Of a stretch of DNA of 33,067 bases, positions 8,733 through 17,206 are shown piece after piece. The translations under genes were made by a program, and so were the position numbers. Numbering within the stretch: the stretch's first letter is position 1; every line of letters starts with the position of its first letter. Source of the DNA: Sedimentisphaerales bacterium (GTDB lineage: Bacteria > Planctomycetota > Phycisphaerae > Sedimentisphaerales > Anaerobacaceae); assembly GCA_016930645.1 (NCBI GenBank), contig JAFGGH010000022.1:1-33067 (forward strand), in the 5' to 3' direction. Under the pieces are notes generated by a model. The model did no database searches, was not told the origin of the DNA, and worked only from the letters and a program-made list of their open reading frames with translations.

Positions 8733-9497
8733 TTACAGGTTCATAGGAACACCGCGGCCTGCGAGGTATTCTTTCATATCGCGGATTGAGCATTCGCCGA
8801 AGTGTGTAATCGATGCCATTAAGACCGCTTCTGCGCCGCCGTCAACGATAGCGTCGTAAAGATGTTCAAGCTCACCTGCTCCGCCTGATGCGATAACGGG
8901 AATATTTACGGCGTTTGAAACCGCTTTGTTTAGCTCGTTATCGTAGCCTGCTTTTGTGCCGTCGGCGTCCATACTTGTAAGGAGTATTTCGCCTGCGCCA
9001 AGTTTTTCGCCTTTTGCCGCCCATTCGACTACATCTATATCGGTAGGCTCGGTTCCTGCTTTTACGCAGACCTGCCAGTGGCCGGGCCTGTCTTTGGAAC
9101 GGCGGGCATCGATAGCTAAGACTACGCATTGATTGCCGAATTTGCTCGCGGCCTGGCTAATCAGACCTGGATTCTCAACGGCTGCGGTATTTATGGACAC
9201 TTTTTCTGCGCCGCTGCGGAGGAGTATATCGAAATCGCCAAGCTCAGTTATTCCGCCGCCTACGGTAAATGGGATAAAAACGTTTTCTGCGACCCGCTCG
9301 ACCATGTCCACGATGGTTTTGCGCGAACGGATCGTAGCGGTAATATCGAGAAATACCAGCTCATCGGCGCCTTCATCGCTGTAGCGGGCACCAAGCTCGA
9401 CTGGGTCGCCGGCATCGCGGAGGTTAAGGAAATTAACACCTTTAACCACACGGTTGTCTTTTACATCGAGGCAGGGGATTATTCTCTTGGCTAACAT
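8733..9497 (-). CDS. hisF: Imidazole glycerol phosphate synthase subunit HisF
   Basis: 254 residues, normal length. HisF is the cyclase half of the enzyme that makes imidazole glycerol phosphate and AICAR, linking histidine and purine synthesis. The (beta/alpha)8 barrel is marked by [15 protein letters not shown] with catalytic Asp11 and by LAIDARR with catalytic Asp130, plus the phosphate-binding FTVGGGI and IASGGAGE motifs. It overlaps the hisH stop by one base (TGATG), so the glutaminase and cyclase are translationally coupled and made in equal amounts. hisA and the rest of the pathway are not in the window. Confidence 0.97.
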   Translation of the reverse strand: MLAKRIIPCLDVKDNRVVKGVNFLNLRDAGDPVELGARYSDEGADELVFLDITATIRSRKTIVDMVERVAENVFIPFTVGGGITELGDFDILLRSGAEKVSINTAAVENPGLISQAASKFGNQCVVLAIDARRSKDRPGHWQVCVKAGTEPTDIDVVEWAAKGEKLGAGEILLTSMDADGTKAGYDNELNKAVSNAVNIPVIASGGAGELEHLYDAIVDGGAEAVLMASITHFGECSIRDMKEYLAGRGVPMNL

Positions 9498-10108
9498 CAG
9501 GCATTACCTTTTTCACAAATGTTGTAGAAGTTTTTCAGCACAGCCAGGCCGTTTGGGCCGCTTTTTTCCGGGTGGAATTGCGTGCCATATACGTTGGCTT
9601 TTTGTACGGCTGCGGGCAGCTCGAATCCGTAATCGGTAAACGCAAATTTTGCATTGGTATCACTGACCAGTGAATAGTAAGAATGAGCGAAATAAAAATG
9701 CTTCGCTTTGCCGAGTCCTTCGAACAGGTCCATATCTTCAGGCAGCTCTACAGAATTCCAGCCCATGTGCGGGATGGTTCTGCCCTGTGGGATGTTTACT
9801 ACATTTCCTTTGATAAATCCGAGTCCTTCGTTATCACCGTGCTCGCAGCTTCTGTCGAAGAGCAGCTGATAGCCGACACAGATACCGAGGATCGGCTTGC
9901 CGTTATTGACCACAGTTTTGATTAGCTCGGTTAAATCTCCAAGGGCGTTCATCGCATAGCCGAAAGCGGCGACACCGGGCAGAACAAGGCCTGAGGCGTA
10001 TTCGATATCCTGTATCTCCCTGCTAAGGGTGGACTTACAGCCGATATAATCGAAGGCGTTGCATACGCTTTTTACGTTTCCGACATCGTAATCTATGACT
10101 ACTATCAT
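9497..10108 (-). CDS. hisH: Imidazole glycerol phosphate synthase glutamine amidotransferase HisH
   Basis: 203 residues. Class I glutamine amidotransferase that supplies ammonia to HisF through the barrel. The triad is visible: Cys77 in GICVGYQLL, His179 and Glu181 in TQFHPEKSG. The N-terminus [15 protein letters not shown] is typical. GAGGAA lies about 12 bases before the ATG, a long spacing. First gene of the hisH-hisF pair; its promoter must lie in the 138-base gap shared with the divergent tRNA-Gly, but I could not pick convincing boxes. Confidence 0.96.
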   Translation of the reverse strand: MIVVIDYDVGNVKSVCNAFDYIGCKSTLSREIQDIEYASGLVLPGVAAFGYAMNALGDLTELIKTVVNNGKPILGICVGYQLLFDRSCEHGDNEGLGFIKGNVVNIPQGRTIPHMGWNSVELPEDMDLFEGLGKAKHFYFAHSYYSLVSDTNAKFAFTDYGFELPAAVQKANVYGTQFHPEKSGPNGLAVLKNFYNICEKGNA

Positions 10109-10202
10109 TTTACCAGCGATTCCTCAAAGCACACTTATTTATAAAAAAATACATTTAACATTATCCCAAAGACAAGTCAATCAGTACCTTGGCTAAATAG
10201 GC

Positions 10203-10231
10203 TTGACCGTAATGGCTTAAAAATATAGACT
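10203..10231 (+). promoter_or_regulatory. Promoter for tRNA-Gly
   Basis: TTGACC (10203-10208), 17-base spacer, TAGACT (10226-10231), about 15 bases before the first base of the tRNA. Confidence 0.45.
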
Positions 10232-10246
10232 AATGAAAGGTATTTT

Positions 10247-10318
10247 GCGGGTGTAATTCAGTGGTAGAATGTCGGCTTCCCAAGCCGAATGTCGTGGGTT
10301 CGAATCCCATCGCCCGCT
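10247..10318 (+). tRNA. tRNA-Gly (anticodon CCC)
   Basis: 72 bases fold into a full cloverleaf: acceptor GCGGGTG with CGCCCGC, D arm ATTC/GAAT around AGTGGTA, anticodon stem TCGGC/GCCGA around the loop TTCCCAA (anticodon CCC, reads GGG), and T arm with loop TTCGAAT. The discriminator is T. The 3' CCA is not encoded. Its end is only three bases from the stop of the convergent OstA-like gene. Confidence 0.96.
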
Positions 10319-10321
10319 TTT

Positions 10322-13300
10322 TTATTTTTTGAGCTGATACCTGCCGGGGTCTGTTATATCGACATTCAGAACGATGCCTTTATTAATATCGTAGATTATA
10401 TTATCAACTATCGCGCCGTTAAGATAGCAGCGATTTTGTTTGCTTGCATTGGCCCGGACAAGAGAAGTTTTGGCGTCATATAAAAGCGTATCGCCGATAA
10501 ATTGATTGTCCGGATCTTCATAGGTTATGCCGCCTTCAGCTTTGAGGCTTGAAATTTCATTTTGTCCTTTTGTGTTTTGGGCAAGCTGGATTTCTATTGT
10601 GCCGGCTGAGGCTTTTATTTGTTGCTGTTCTTTTTGCCCTTCTGTGACCGGGAAATAATCGGCTAATATCTTATCCTGATTATTAGACGCTTTTATATGG
10701 TTTGTTTCCAAATTATAGCTTAGATTTTCAAAGTCGCGCAAAAACGCGTAACACCTTTTGCTGAAATTTACCTTTTCAGATACCACCTGACTGACGTAGA
10801 TTTTGGAATTATCAATAGTAATAAGCCCCGGCCCTTCGGCAAAAAAGATTTTATCCGCCGTGTCATATTCTATACGCCGGCATTTAAGTTTGCTGAAGTT
10901 TATCAATTTATTCGATTCGGTTGTGACATTTGACAGGTGCACCAATTCTCCTTCAGCGGTAATTTTATCTATCTGGAGGGCAGATACGGCGAACAGCATT
11001 TTATCCCGGTCGGTTAAATCGAGGGTGATTGTATTCGCAGAAAGAGTATATTTATTTTCAGAGTCTGTCTTTGCCCTTACCATTGTACAGAGGCAATCGC
11101 CCTGGAAGATTAACTGGTTTTTCGCCCGTAAAAACTTCGTGTTTTCTTTGGCGTTTACACGAACCGGGACAGCCGCTCCCAGTGTAGTGGCAGGCATAAA
11201 ATCATTTGCATAAAAGCTGAAATCACAAGGCCCATTTGCGGTAATGGTCTCGGTCAAGGCGTCATATCTTATGCTCGCAGCGGCAAATTTGGCCAGTTCC
11301 GTAATACTTTCAAGAGGTGTTACCGTGATAACAGCGTTATCTTTTGCCGTTAAATATTTAATTCCCGCAAAGCCTGTAACCGAATCATTATTTCCGGCAA
11401 TATCCACAGTTACTTTGGGAGCCTGCAGGATATATTTTCTGGGTACACCGGAATCGACGCGAATCATTGAGCATTGGCAGTCGCCTTTGAAAATGACCTG
11501 ATTTGAATCTAATAAAAAGACGGTTTTTTCCTGGGCTGTTATTGTTGTCGGCGAATCCGCTTTATTTTGAACTGCTGTAACGGCATCGGTGAAAATCAGC
11601 AATCTTGACGGGCCGGGTGCCGTAATGAGGTTTTTACTTTGGTCATATTCAATTGTGTGAGCTGAAAATTCCGCCAGTTTTTCTCCATCTTTTTGTGTAT
11701 ATGTTTTTATGGTTGCGTTGCCTGTTGCCTCAATCCTTCGTATGCCTTCGATGTCTGATTCAGTTTGTCTGTTATTTGATTTGAAAAGCTCAACCATGAT
11801 GCTATCTGAATTTAACGTGTATTTGCGCCCGTTATAGTTTTGGCCGGTGAACATTTCGCAGTAACAATTTCCCTCGAAAGTTATCTGGTTTGTTAAAGCA
11901 TTGTAACGAATTCTTTCATTAGCGGTAACAGTCAGCTTTTCGGCCTGGCTGGCAAAGCCTGCCTGTTTTGTTTCTATAAAGTTTATACTCAGGACCGACG
12001 GGCCGCTTGTTATTATCTGCTGCTCCTGAGGTTTATAGTCGATGCGTTCTGCGGTTATTGAGGCTGTTTGGAAGTCGTTATTTATATCGAAGACGGAAAT
12101 ATTAGCTCCGCCGCGTGCCGTGATTTGATTTAAAATAACAGCTTTTTCCCCGATGGTTTTATCGCTGGCTGACTGTACAAGATTTACCAATAAAGACGGG
12201 GATTTGAGAGTATATTTTTGCGGTTTGTTCTGTTTGTTTGTTATAAGGGTGCAAAGACAATCACCCTCAAAGTAAATCAATCCTTTGTTATAGTCGTATG
12301 TAATGATTTCTTCGGCGGTAACGGTTAATATGTCCGGTTTAGCTTGTGAAGAGTCGTTCTTTACATAGTAAATTATTTTTGCCGGGCCGGTTGCTACAGC
12401 CTGCCTGCTTGCAGTGTCGTAATCTAAAGCCGTTGTCCATAAGAGATTTGACCCTGCTCCCACTGAAAAAGCGTCTTTTTCAAAATCCGGTTCATTTGCG
12501 TCATTGCCTAAGCTGTTTAAAATCCCAAGCTGTTCGATATCATTATCCATAGGATTGACAACAAGTCCGCCATCACAGGTGATAATTACATCCATCAGTT
12601 CCTGCCAGCCTGGTGCTTGTGATGTTTCGGAGCTTGTGACTGAATTAGTATCTTCTTTGTTTTCGACTGAGTTGCCGGAGGCGATAATATTATGTATAGC
12701 CAAGAGCTCCTTTGCGAAGAACATATTATCCTGTGTGCTTATCTTTACATTTTTACTTAAAACGGCACGGTATTTTTCGGCGGATTTTCCCTGAAGATTA
12801 CTATCGTCGCTTTTATCTTCCGGTGCGGATGATTGCTGTTGTTCTTCGGCTGACGCAAACAGGGATTGATTCTGTACCTGATTAATACAAAGGCTTTGCA
12901 GGTCCGCGATTTTCAGAAAGTCCAGCCGGCTCTTTTCATAATCGTAAACAATCTCCATTCCTTCGCCTAATAGTTGTGTGTCTTTCGAGATGATTTTTAC
13001 CGGGCCGTCAGTTATAAACAAAGACTTATCACTGATAAAAACGACATCATTGAGGAAAGCGTCGATTTGGCCGATACCGGTCTTGTGCTTTGGTGTTATA
13101 TTAATTTCCACATTACCCTGAAGCTTAGCTTCTTTGATATCAACATCAATCTCTAACTCATCGGCTATCACGGTCCCCTTTTTTGCGGTGAGTTTACAAT
13201 CGAAGTTGTCCTGGTAGAGATTTATAAAAGGTTCGGCAATATCCCATTTGTCCCCTTGTTTGTGAAGAAGTTTTGTAAAGCCGAATTCCCTGCTCACTTG

Positions 13301-13528
13301 TTTGTTTTTATTGAACGAGACATATCGGGCTTTTTCAATAGTGCCTACTCCTATGGTTCCTATTTTATTTATGTCATTGGAATCATCTTCCGTGTTGGAA
13401 GGGACCTGTGTGGTCTGGGGCAGCTCGATACTGCTTTTATCCTGAAAGAATGTAATAAGCCGATACACTGCGATTACTATCAGCAACGCTGTGCCGCCCA
13501 CATAAATTTTTCGCCAGATAATACGCAT
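10322..13528 (-). CDS. Large LptC/OstA-like envelope protein with four CxC-marked repeats
   Basis: 1068 residues. One N-terminal membrane anchor (about 9-27, GGTALLIVIAVYRLITFF), then a periplasmic body built almost entirely of beta-strand repeats. The region around 60-200 resembles LptC/OstA strand repeats (YVSFNKNKQVSREFGF, AKLQGNVEI, ITDGPVKI). Four units of about 129 residues follow, each with (I/V)xFxG(D/N)CxC at Cys424/426, Cys555/557, Cys684/686 and Cys812/814, and each with an IxYDxxxxxIxAxGP segment before it. LptA/C/OstA-fold proteins bridge lipopolysaccharide across the periplasm; here the length would suit a long periplasmic bridge, but no lptA, lptB, lptF or lptG is nearby. The CxC pairs could be disulfides or a metal site. 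AT-rich compared with neighbours. Fold inferred by pattern only. Confidence 0.7.
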   Translation of the reverse strand: MRIIWRKIYVGGTALLIVIAVYRLITFFQDKSSIELPQTTQVPSNTEDDSNDINKIGTIGVGTIEKARYVSFNKNKQVSREFGFTKLLHKQGDKWDIAEPFINLYQDNFDCKLTAKKGTVIADELEIDVDIKEAKLQGNVEINITPKHKTGIGQIDAFLNDVVFISDKSLFITDGPVKIISKDTQLLGEGMEIVYDYEKSRLDFLKIADLQSLCINQVQNQSLFASAEEQQQSSAPEDKSDDSNLQGKSAEKYRAVLSKNVKISTQDNMFFAKELLAIHNIIASGNSVENKEDTNSVTSSETSQAPGWQELMDVIITCDGGLVVNPMDNDIEQLGILNSLGNDANEPDFEKDAFSVGAGSNLLWTTALDYDTASRQAVATGPAKIIYYVKNDSSQAKPDILTVTAEEIITYDYNKGLIYFEGDCLCTLITNKQNKPQKYTLKSPSLLVNLVQSASDKTIGEKAVILNQITARGGANISVFDINNDFQTASITAERIDYKPQEQQIITSGPSVLSINFIETKQAGFASQAEKLTVTANERIRYNALTNQITFEGNCYCEMFTGQNYNGRKYTLNSDSIMVELFKSNNRQTESDIEGIRRIEATGNATIKTYTQKDGEKLAEFSAHTIEYDQSKNLITAPGPSRLLIFTDAVTAVQNKADSPTTITAQEKTVFLLDSNQVIFKGDCQCSMIRVDSGVPRKYILQAPKVTVDIAGNNDSVTGFAGIKYLTAKDNAVITVTPLESITELAKFAAASIRYDALTETITANGPCDFSFYANDFMPATTLGAAVPVRVNAKENTKFLRAKNQLIFQGDCLCTMVRAKTDSENKYTLSANTITLDLTDRDKMLFAVSALQIDKITAEGELVHLSNVTTESNKLINFSKLKCRRIEYDTADKIFFAEGPGLITIDNSKIYVSQVVSEKVNFSKRCYAFLRDFENLSYNLETNHIKASNNQDKILADYFPVTEGQKEQQQIKASAGTIEIQLAQNTKGQNEISSLKAEGGITYEDPDNQFIGDTLLYDAKTSLVRANASKQNRCYLNGAIVDNIIYDINKGIVLNVDITDPGRYQLKK

Positions 13529-13806
13529 AATAACTCAAACGGAATGGTAGTTAAATTGTGCGTTGTTAATCAACTCTGATACCTTTTTATATTATCAGGT
13601 TTTCCTTGCGCATAGCATTTCATTTACAGAAAACACCTGTATTTGTACCACTTTTAAGCGGTTTATTCCAGACTAAATTATACCATCAAAAAGGGAAAAG
13701 TTTGCAGAAATGCATCATAAGGGGATTTGGAATGTAAATTTTTGTTGACAATCAGTTTGCTTAAATCTGGTCCAGGAGTAATTACATTACCTGATGAAAA
13801 ACACTA
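13529..13806. other. 278-base gap between two minus-strand genes
   Basis: No ORF of note. It holds the extended -10 promoter at 13677-13685 for the large envelope gene. I see no terminator with a T tract for the pseudopilin gene. Confidence 0.5.
13677..13685 (-). promoter_or_regulatory. Extended -10 promoter for the large envelope protein gene
   Basis: The minus strand reads TGGTATAAT, a perfect -10 with TGn extension, about 150 bases before the ATG at 13528. No clear -35. The same nine bases occur upstream of the UroD-like gene (5166-5174). Confidence 0.45.
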
Positions 13807-14802
13807 TTACCACCAGTAAACAGGGTCACCACCTTGATTTCTATACATCATTTTATCGAATTTTCGCCAAGTTACACTGCCGTCGCAAAATCCGATACTT
13901 CCTCCATCTACCTTATCGCTGTAAAGATGGTTCGACGGGCTTGGCCAGCCCCAAAGGGCCTCGTGGCCGCCCGGACATTTCATAACAGCTTGATAATGAT
14001 CTCTTGCTTTGATTGCGTTGTTGTATATCGCGCTGCTGATAATTGAATCAGCAATCAATTCGACCTCAGCAGGAGACCTGTGAGATTTTCTTCTTTGCGA
14101 AAGCCTTGTAGTGAATTCACCTGTTCTTATCGGAGGGCCAAGGTTTATGATAGGGTCAAATATCAATCCACCGCTCCTCTTCATTAGCCAGGTGTACCCT
14201 ATAATTCTAAAACGTTCTTCCATTTCTTGTTTAGTGAGTTTATCTTCTTCTTCTTTGTACTTTTCTTCGGGGTAATACTCACCATTCGCCCCCTTAGACT
14301 GAGCGAGGCTCCAGTACCAGTTTCCGGTTCTTTTTTTTGCTTCTACGTACTTATTCGTTGGGCAGTAGAAAATCTGCCTGTTTTTGCCTGTATATTTTAA
14401 TATGGCGTTCGTCACGTCGAAAGGAACGTCCCACATCCAGACGCTGCTTTTCATATCAGGCACAAAATCATTGTTGTCACCGGCGTACATAATTATACCT
14501 ATAAGCTGCTGCCTTACATTGCTTCCGCATTTAACTCGCGCAGCGAGTTTTTGTGCTGTAGCTAATGCCGGCATCAAAACCGCCATTAGCAATGCAATGA
14601 TGGCAATTACTACTAATAATTCCACCAGGGTAAATGCTCTTTTCTTATTCGCCTTCGCCAGAATACTCTGTAGCTTGCTACAGTGATGAATGGCGGGGCG
14701 AACCGCGGCGGAGCTCGATAGAGCGAAGCCGGGTTGGCTTCGGCGGAATTCCGCTCTGATACCCCGCAGCCTGCTGCGGGGAGCTTCATTTTCTGTGTGC
14801 AT
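13807..14802 (-). CDS. Prepilin-type (type II secretion pseudopilin-like) protein with repeat-derived leader
   Basis: 331 residues. The class III signal sequence KKRA|FTLVELLVVIAIIALL starts its mature part at Phe57, with Glu at position +5, followed by the usual hydrophobic helix. The C-terminus (GGSIGFCDGSVTWRKFD) is the HxG/DGxV pattern of planctomycete prepilin-domain proteins, which are exported and assembled or anchored in the envelope. The leader before the cleavage site is 56 residues, far longer than the usual 5-25. Residues about 8-38 are encoded by a composite palindromic repeat (14692-14784) that sits in frame. The start is well supported by AAGGGGA before the ATG, and by the consensus promoter at 14954-14982. 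Exact substrate or partner unknown. Confidence 0.85.
   Translation of the reverse strand: MHTENEAPRSRLRGIRAEFRRSQPGFALSSSAAVRPAIHHCSKLQSILAKANKKRAFTLVELLVVIAIIALLMAVLMPALATAQKLAARVKCGSNVRQQLIGIIMYAGDNNDFVPDMKSSVWMWDVPFDVTNAILKYTGKNRQIFYCPTNKYVEAKKRTGNWYWSLAQSKGANGEYYPEEKYKEEEDKLTKQEMEERFRIIGYTWLMKRSGGLIFDPIINLGPPIRTGEFTTRLSQRRKSHRSPAEVELIADSIISSAIYNNAIKARDHYQAVMKCPGGHEALWGWPSPSNHLYSDKVDGGSIGFCDGSVTWRKFDKMMYRNQGGDPVYWW
14692..14784. repeat. Composite palindromic element inside the pseudopilin leader
   Basis: A chain of hairpins: GCTC-gata-GAGC (14713-14724), GAAGCC-gggtt-GGCTTC (14725-14741), GCGGAATTCCGC (14743-14754) and CCCCGCAGC-ct-GCTGCGGGG (14762-14781). The stretch with CCGCGGCG and CGAAGCCGGGT resembles the frame of the three elements at 30553-31010, so it is probably a relative. 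It keeps the reading frame open through about 31 codons. Confidence 0.7.
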
Positions 14803-14978
14803 TTGTAATCCCCTTTCATTATGAAATTGCGGTCCGTCAGGTGTTCAGCTACCCTGAATAAACCTCGTTTTTCAATAAAATAACAGTTCTGCCCTGAATA
14901 TGCCGGTTTTTTTGCTGTTAATCGAAGGTTTTGCGGCTAAAACAAGCAAACACATTATAACTTTATAATGCTGAAATG
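14803..14978. other. Pseudopilin leader region, 176 bases without a gene
   Basis: Read on the minus strand this is the 5' untranslated region of the pseudopilin gene, about 145 bases from the predicted start. It contains two imperfect direct copies of TATTCAGGGCAG / TATTCAGGGTAG. I do not recognise a known riboswitch. Confidence 0.45.
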
Positions 14979-14982
14979 TCAA
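14954..14982 (-). promoter_or_regulatory. Full-consensus sigma-70 promoter for the pseudopilin gene
   Basis: The minus strand carries TTGACA (14977-14982), exactly 17 bases, then TATAAT (14954-14959): both hexamers match the consensus fully. It overlaps the stop codon of ntpD. An 18-base palindrome CATTATAA-ag-TTATAATG (14953-14970) spans the -10 region and may be a regulator site. Confidence 0.8.
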
Positions 14983-15593
14983 GCGCGAATCATATCTGCG
15001 ATTTTCATCAGGCGGGTTGTGTTGTCGCGTTCGGCTTCACCGAGCTTATCGAAGATGAATTTAATTGTTTCCTGCATTTCAGGAATTACGACGTATTCGA
15101 GCACATTGACTCTCCTGCGAGTCATTTGCAGCTCAACGGCAAGCAGCCGGGCCTGTTTTTCCTTTTCCGCAAGCTCAATCAGATTATCGAAGGCTTTTTC
15201 GAGGGCGAGCAATGCCACATCGAGCTCACCGCTGGTCGTCGCAAAGCCGTAGCTGATTATTTCTCCGGTCATTTCCTTGGAAAGATGGGGAACTTTTACA
15301 TTCATTACATTAGCGAGATTAAGGGCAAGAGTAAGCTTTTTTGTGGGTACTTCGAAAGCGGGCCTGGTCTCTTCCGGCTCCATTGTCGCGCGGGCAAGCA
15401 TAAAGCGGCGAAATGTCTCGAGAAGCTTTTTTTCGACTTCTCTGCGCAAGGGCTGAATTTCCTTGGCTATCTGCATGAGCTGGCGTGAAATCTCGTCGCG
15501 CTTCTCGCTCAAAAGACGATGACCGCGTATAGCAAGGGCCAGTCGCCTTCGCAGGTGCAGTAATTCCATTCTTGTCGGATTCACTCTTAGCAT
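14979..15593 (-). CDS. ntpD: V/A-type ATPase subunit D (central stalk)
   Basis: 204 residues. The N-terminus VNPTRMELLHLRRRLALAIRGHRLLSEKRDE and the C-terminal RRRVNVLEYVVIPEMQETIKFI are diagnostic of subunit D, the coiled-coil shaft that turns inside the A3B3 head. Predicted as two long antiparallel helices. Last gene of the nine-subunit operon. A remnant S23 cassette (15599-15768) separates it from ntpB, where these genes are normally adjacent. No obvious ribosome site before ATG 15593; the upstream bases are repeat sequence. Confidence 0.95.
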   Translation of the reverse strand: MLRVNPTRMELLHLRRRLALAIRGHRLLSEKRDEISRQLMQIAKEIQPLRREVEKKLLETFRRFMLARATMEPEETRPAFEVPTKKLTLALNLANVMNVKVPHLSKEMTGEIISYGFATTSGELDVALLALEKAFDNLIELAEKEKQARLLAVELQMTRRRVNVLEYVVIPEMQETIKFIFDKLGEAERDNTTRLMKIADMIRA

Positions 15594-15598
15594 ATTTT

Positions 15599-15628
15599 GT
15601 CTCTCGTCGTCCGGCCCACGGCCCTCGT
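15599..15628. repeat. Heptad array, left arm around the S23 remnant
   Basis: Seven-base units GTCTCTC, GTCGTCC, GGCCCAC, GGCCCTC. GTCTCTCG (15599-15606) and GGCCCTCGT (15620-15628) are inverted copies of CGAGAGAC (15752-15759) and ACGAGGGCC (15744-15752), so the two arms can pair around the remnant with a 13-base bulge. Confidence 0.75.
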
Positions 15629-15720
15629 TAAAGTTTATTAATAAGATTAATCAGCATACGAATTTCGTGATTTATACCGTCGGCTAATTTCGTCAGGTCT
15701 TTGTAATCTTTTACTTTCAT
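15628..15720 (-). pseudogene. Deletion remnant of an S23-type four-helix-bundle gene
   Basis: A 30-codon open frame encodes MKVKDYKDLT followed by HEIRMLINLINKL. The first part matches the usual start of S23/IVP four-helix-bundle proteins, the second their usual end (compare IDHESRMLRSLIKKL in the intact copy at 20369). About 80 to 90 central residues are missing, so this is most simply a gene with an internal in-frame deletion. It lies between ntpB and ntpD and is bracketed by inverted heptad arrays. It could still make a tiny peptide, but I see no ribosome site. Confidence 0.7.
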
Positions 15721-15736
15721 TAGCTTTTGCCTATAA

Positions 15737-15768
15737 ACGAGTCACGAGGGCCGAGAGACGAGTCACGA
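15737..15768. repeat. Heptad array, right arm around the S23 remnant
   Basis: Units ACGAGTC, ACGAGGG, CCGAGAG, ACGAGTC, ACGATTT. The 11-mer ACGAGTCACGA occurs twice (15737-15747 and 15758-15768). The ntpB stop codon (TGA) lies within it. Confidence 0.75.
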
Positions 15769-17154
15769 TTTTACCTTCTCACGAAAGCGGGGCATATATT
15801 TCTCGATAAGGTCGACGTCGATACGTTTCAGTTCGACATTCTCGAACATGCTCAACAGTTCCCAGCCTAAATCGAGCGTCTGCTCAATCGTCCGGTTGTC
15901 GTAATAACCCTGCGATACGTATCTCGCCTCGAACTTATCGGCGAAGGTCATATACTTTTTATCTTCATCGGAAAGGGCGTCTTCACCCATAATTGTCGCA
16001 AGCTCCTGCGCCTCTTTACCGCGGGCGTATGCGGCGTAAAGCTGGTTGTACAAATCGGCGTGGTCCTCGCGGGTCTTGTCCGGGCCGATGCCTTTGTCTT
16101 TGAGCCGTGAAAGGCTCGGCAGGGCGTCCACCGGCGGGGCGATAGCCTTTCTGTGAAGCGACCGAGAAAGAATAATCTGTCCTTCGGTTATATAACCTGT
16201 TAAATCCGGCACCGGGTGTGTCTTATCATCTTCGGGCATAGTCAAAACGGGAACCATTGTAATCGAACCTTTTTTGCCTTTGATTCTGCCCGCCCGTTCA
16301 TATACCGTTGCAAGGTCGGTGTATAGATAGCCTGGATAACCCCTTCTGCCGGGTACCTCTTTTCTGGCCGCGCTGATTTCACGAAGGGCTTCGCAGTAAT
16401 TTGTCATATCGTTAAGAATAACGAGAACGTGCATATCCTGCTCGAACGCAAGGTATTCAGCGGCGGTCAGTGCGAATCTCGGCGTTGCTATTCGCTCGAT
16501 AGCCGGGTCGTTTGCCAGGTTGATAAACATTACCGCCCGCTCAATGGCACCTGTTTCGGTCAGGTCGTTGATAAAGAACTGGGCAGCCTCGAATGTTATA
16601 CCCATAGCGGCGAACACAACCGCGAATTGTTCGCCTTTGCCCCTGACTGTGGCCTGGCGGGCAAGCTGTGCGGTCATATCGTCATGAGGCAGACCGGCGC
16701 CTGAGAAAATCGGCAGCTTCTGTCCGCGAACCAGAGGGTTCAATCCGTCGATAGTCGATATGCCGGTCTGAATGAATTCGTTGGGGTAATCACGCGCCGA
16801 AGGGTTAATCGGCGCGCCGTTGATATCCAGAGATTTTTCAGGGATGATTTCCGGGCCGTCGTCTTTCGGCTCGCCAAGACCGCTGAAAACCCTGCCGAGT
16901 ATATCAGGCGATACGTCAAGGGTCAGCGGTTTGCCCAGAAATCGCACCGTGCTTTTATCGACGTCGATTCCTGTTGTGCCCTCGAAGACCTGCACAAGGA
17001 CCTTGTCGTTTTCCACCTGAAGTATCTGGCCGTGACGAACCGAACCGTCACTAAGCTCGATGTCAACGATATGGCCGTACTTGGCGTCATCGATTTTTTC
17101 CACCAGCATCAGCGGGCCGTAAATATTTGTTACTGTCTGATATTCTTTTAGCAT
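15763..17154 (-). CDS. ntpB: V/A-type ATPase subunit B (regulatory nucleotide-binding subunit)
   Basis: 463 residues from ATG 17154, chosen because [16 protein letters not shown] is the family start and GGGAG lies about seven bases upstream; the longer frame from 17214 runs through repeat DNA and overlaps ntpA. Subunit B alternates with A in the A3B3 head and lacks a P-loop: the region reads [18 protein letters not shown]. Other family blocks are [35 protein letters not shown] and [15 protein letters not shown]. The last codons (KS, stop) run into a heptad repeat. Confidence 0.96.
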   Translation of the reverse strand: MLKEYQTVTNIYGPLMLVEKIDDAKYGHIVDIELSDGSVRHGQILQVENDKVLVQVFEGTTGIDVDKSTVRFLGKPLTLDVSPDILGRVFSGLGEPKDDGPEIIPEKSLDINGAPINPSARDYPNEFIQTGISTIDGLNPLVRGQKLPIFSGAGLPHDDMTAQLARQATVRGKGEQFAVVFAAMGITFEAAQFFINDLTETGAIERAVMFINLANDPAIERIATPRFALTAAEYLAFEQDMHVLVILNDMTNYCEALREISAARKEVPGRRGYPGYLYTDLATVYERAGRIKGKKGSITMVPVLTMPEDDKTHPVPDLTGYITEGQIILSRSLHRKAIAPPVDALPSLSRLKDKGIGPDKTREDHADLYNQLYAAYARGKEAQELATIMGEDALSDEDKKYMTFADKFEARYVSQGYYDNRTIEQTLDLGWELLSMFENVELKRIDVDLIEKYMPRFREKVKS

Positions 17155-17166
17155 TGCTGTCTCCCG

Positions 17167-17206
17167 TCCCGATTCATCGGGATACGTTTGTCCCGACAAG
17201 TCGGGA
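17167..17206. repeat. Double TCCCGA palindrome between ntpA and ntpB
   Basis: Two hairpins in a row: TCCCGATTCATCGGGA (17167-17182) and TCCCGACAAGTCGGGA (17191-17206). Together they encode the last ten or so residues of NtpA and carry its stop codon. The first is identical to 30344-30359. Confidence 0.8.
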
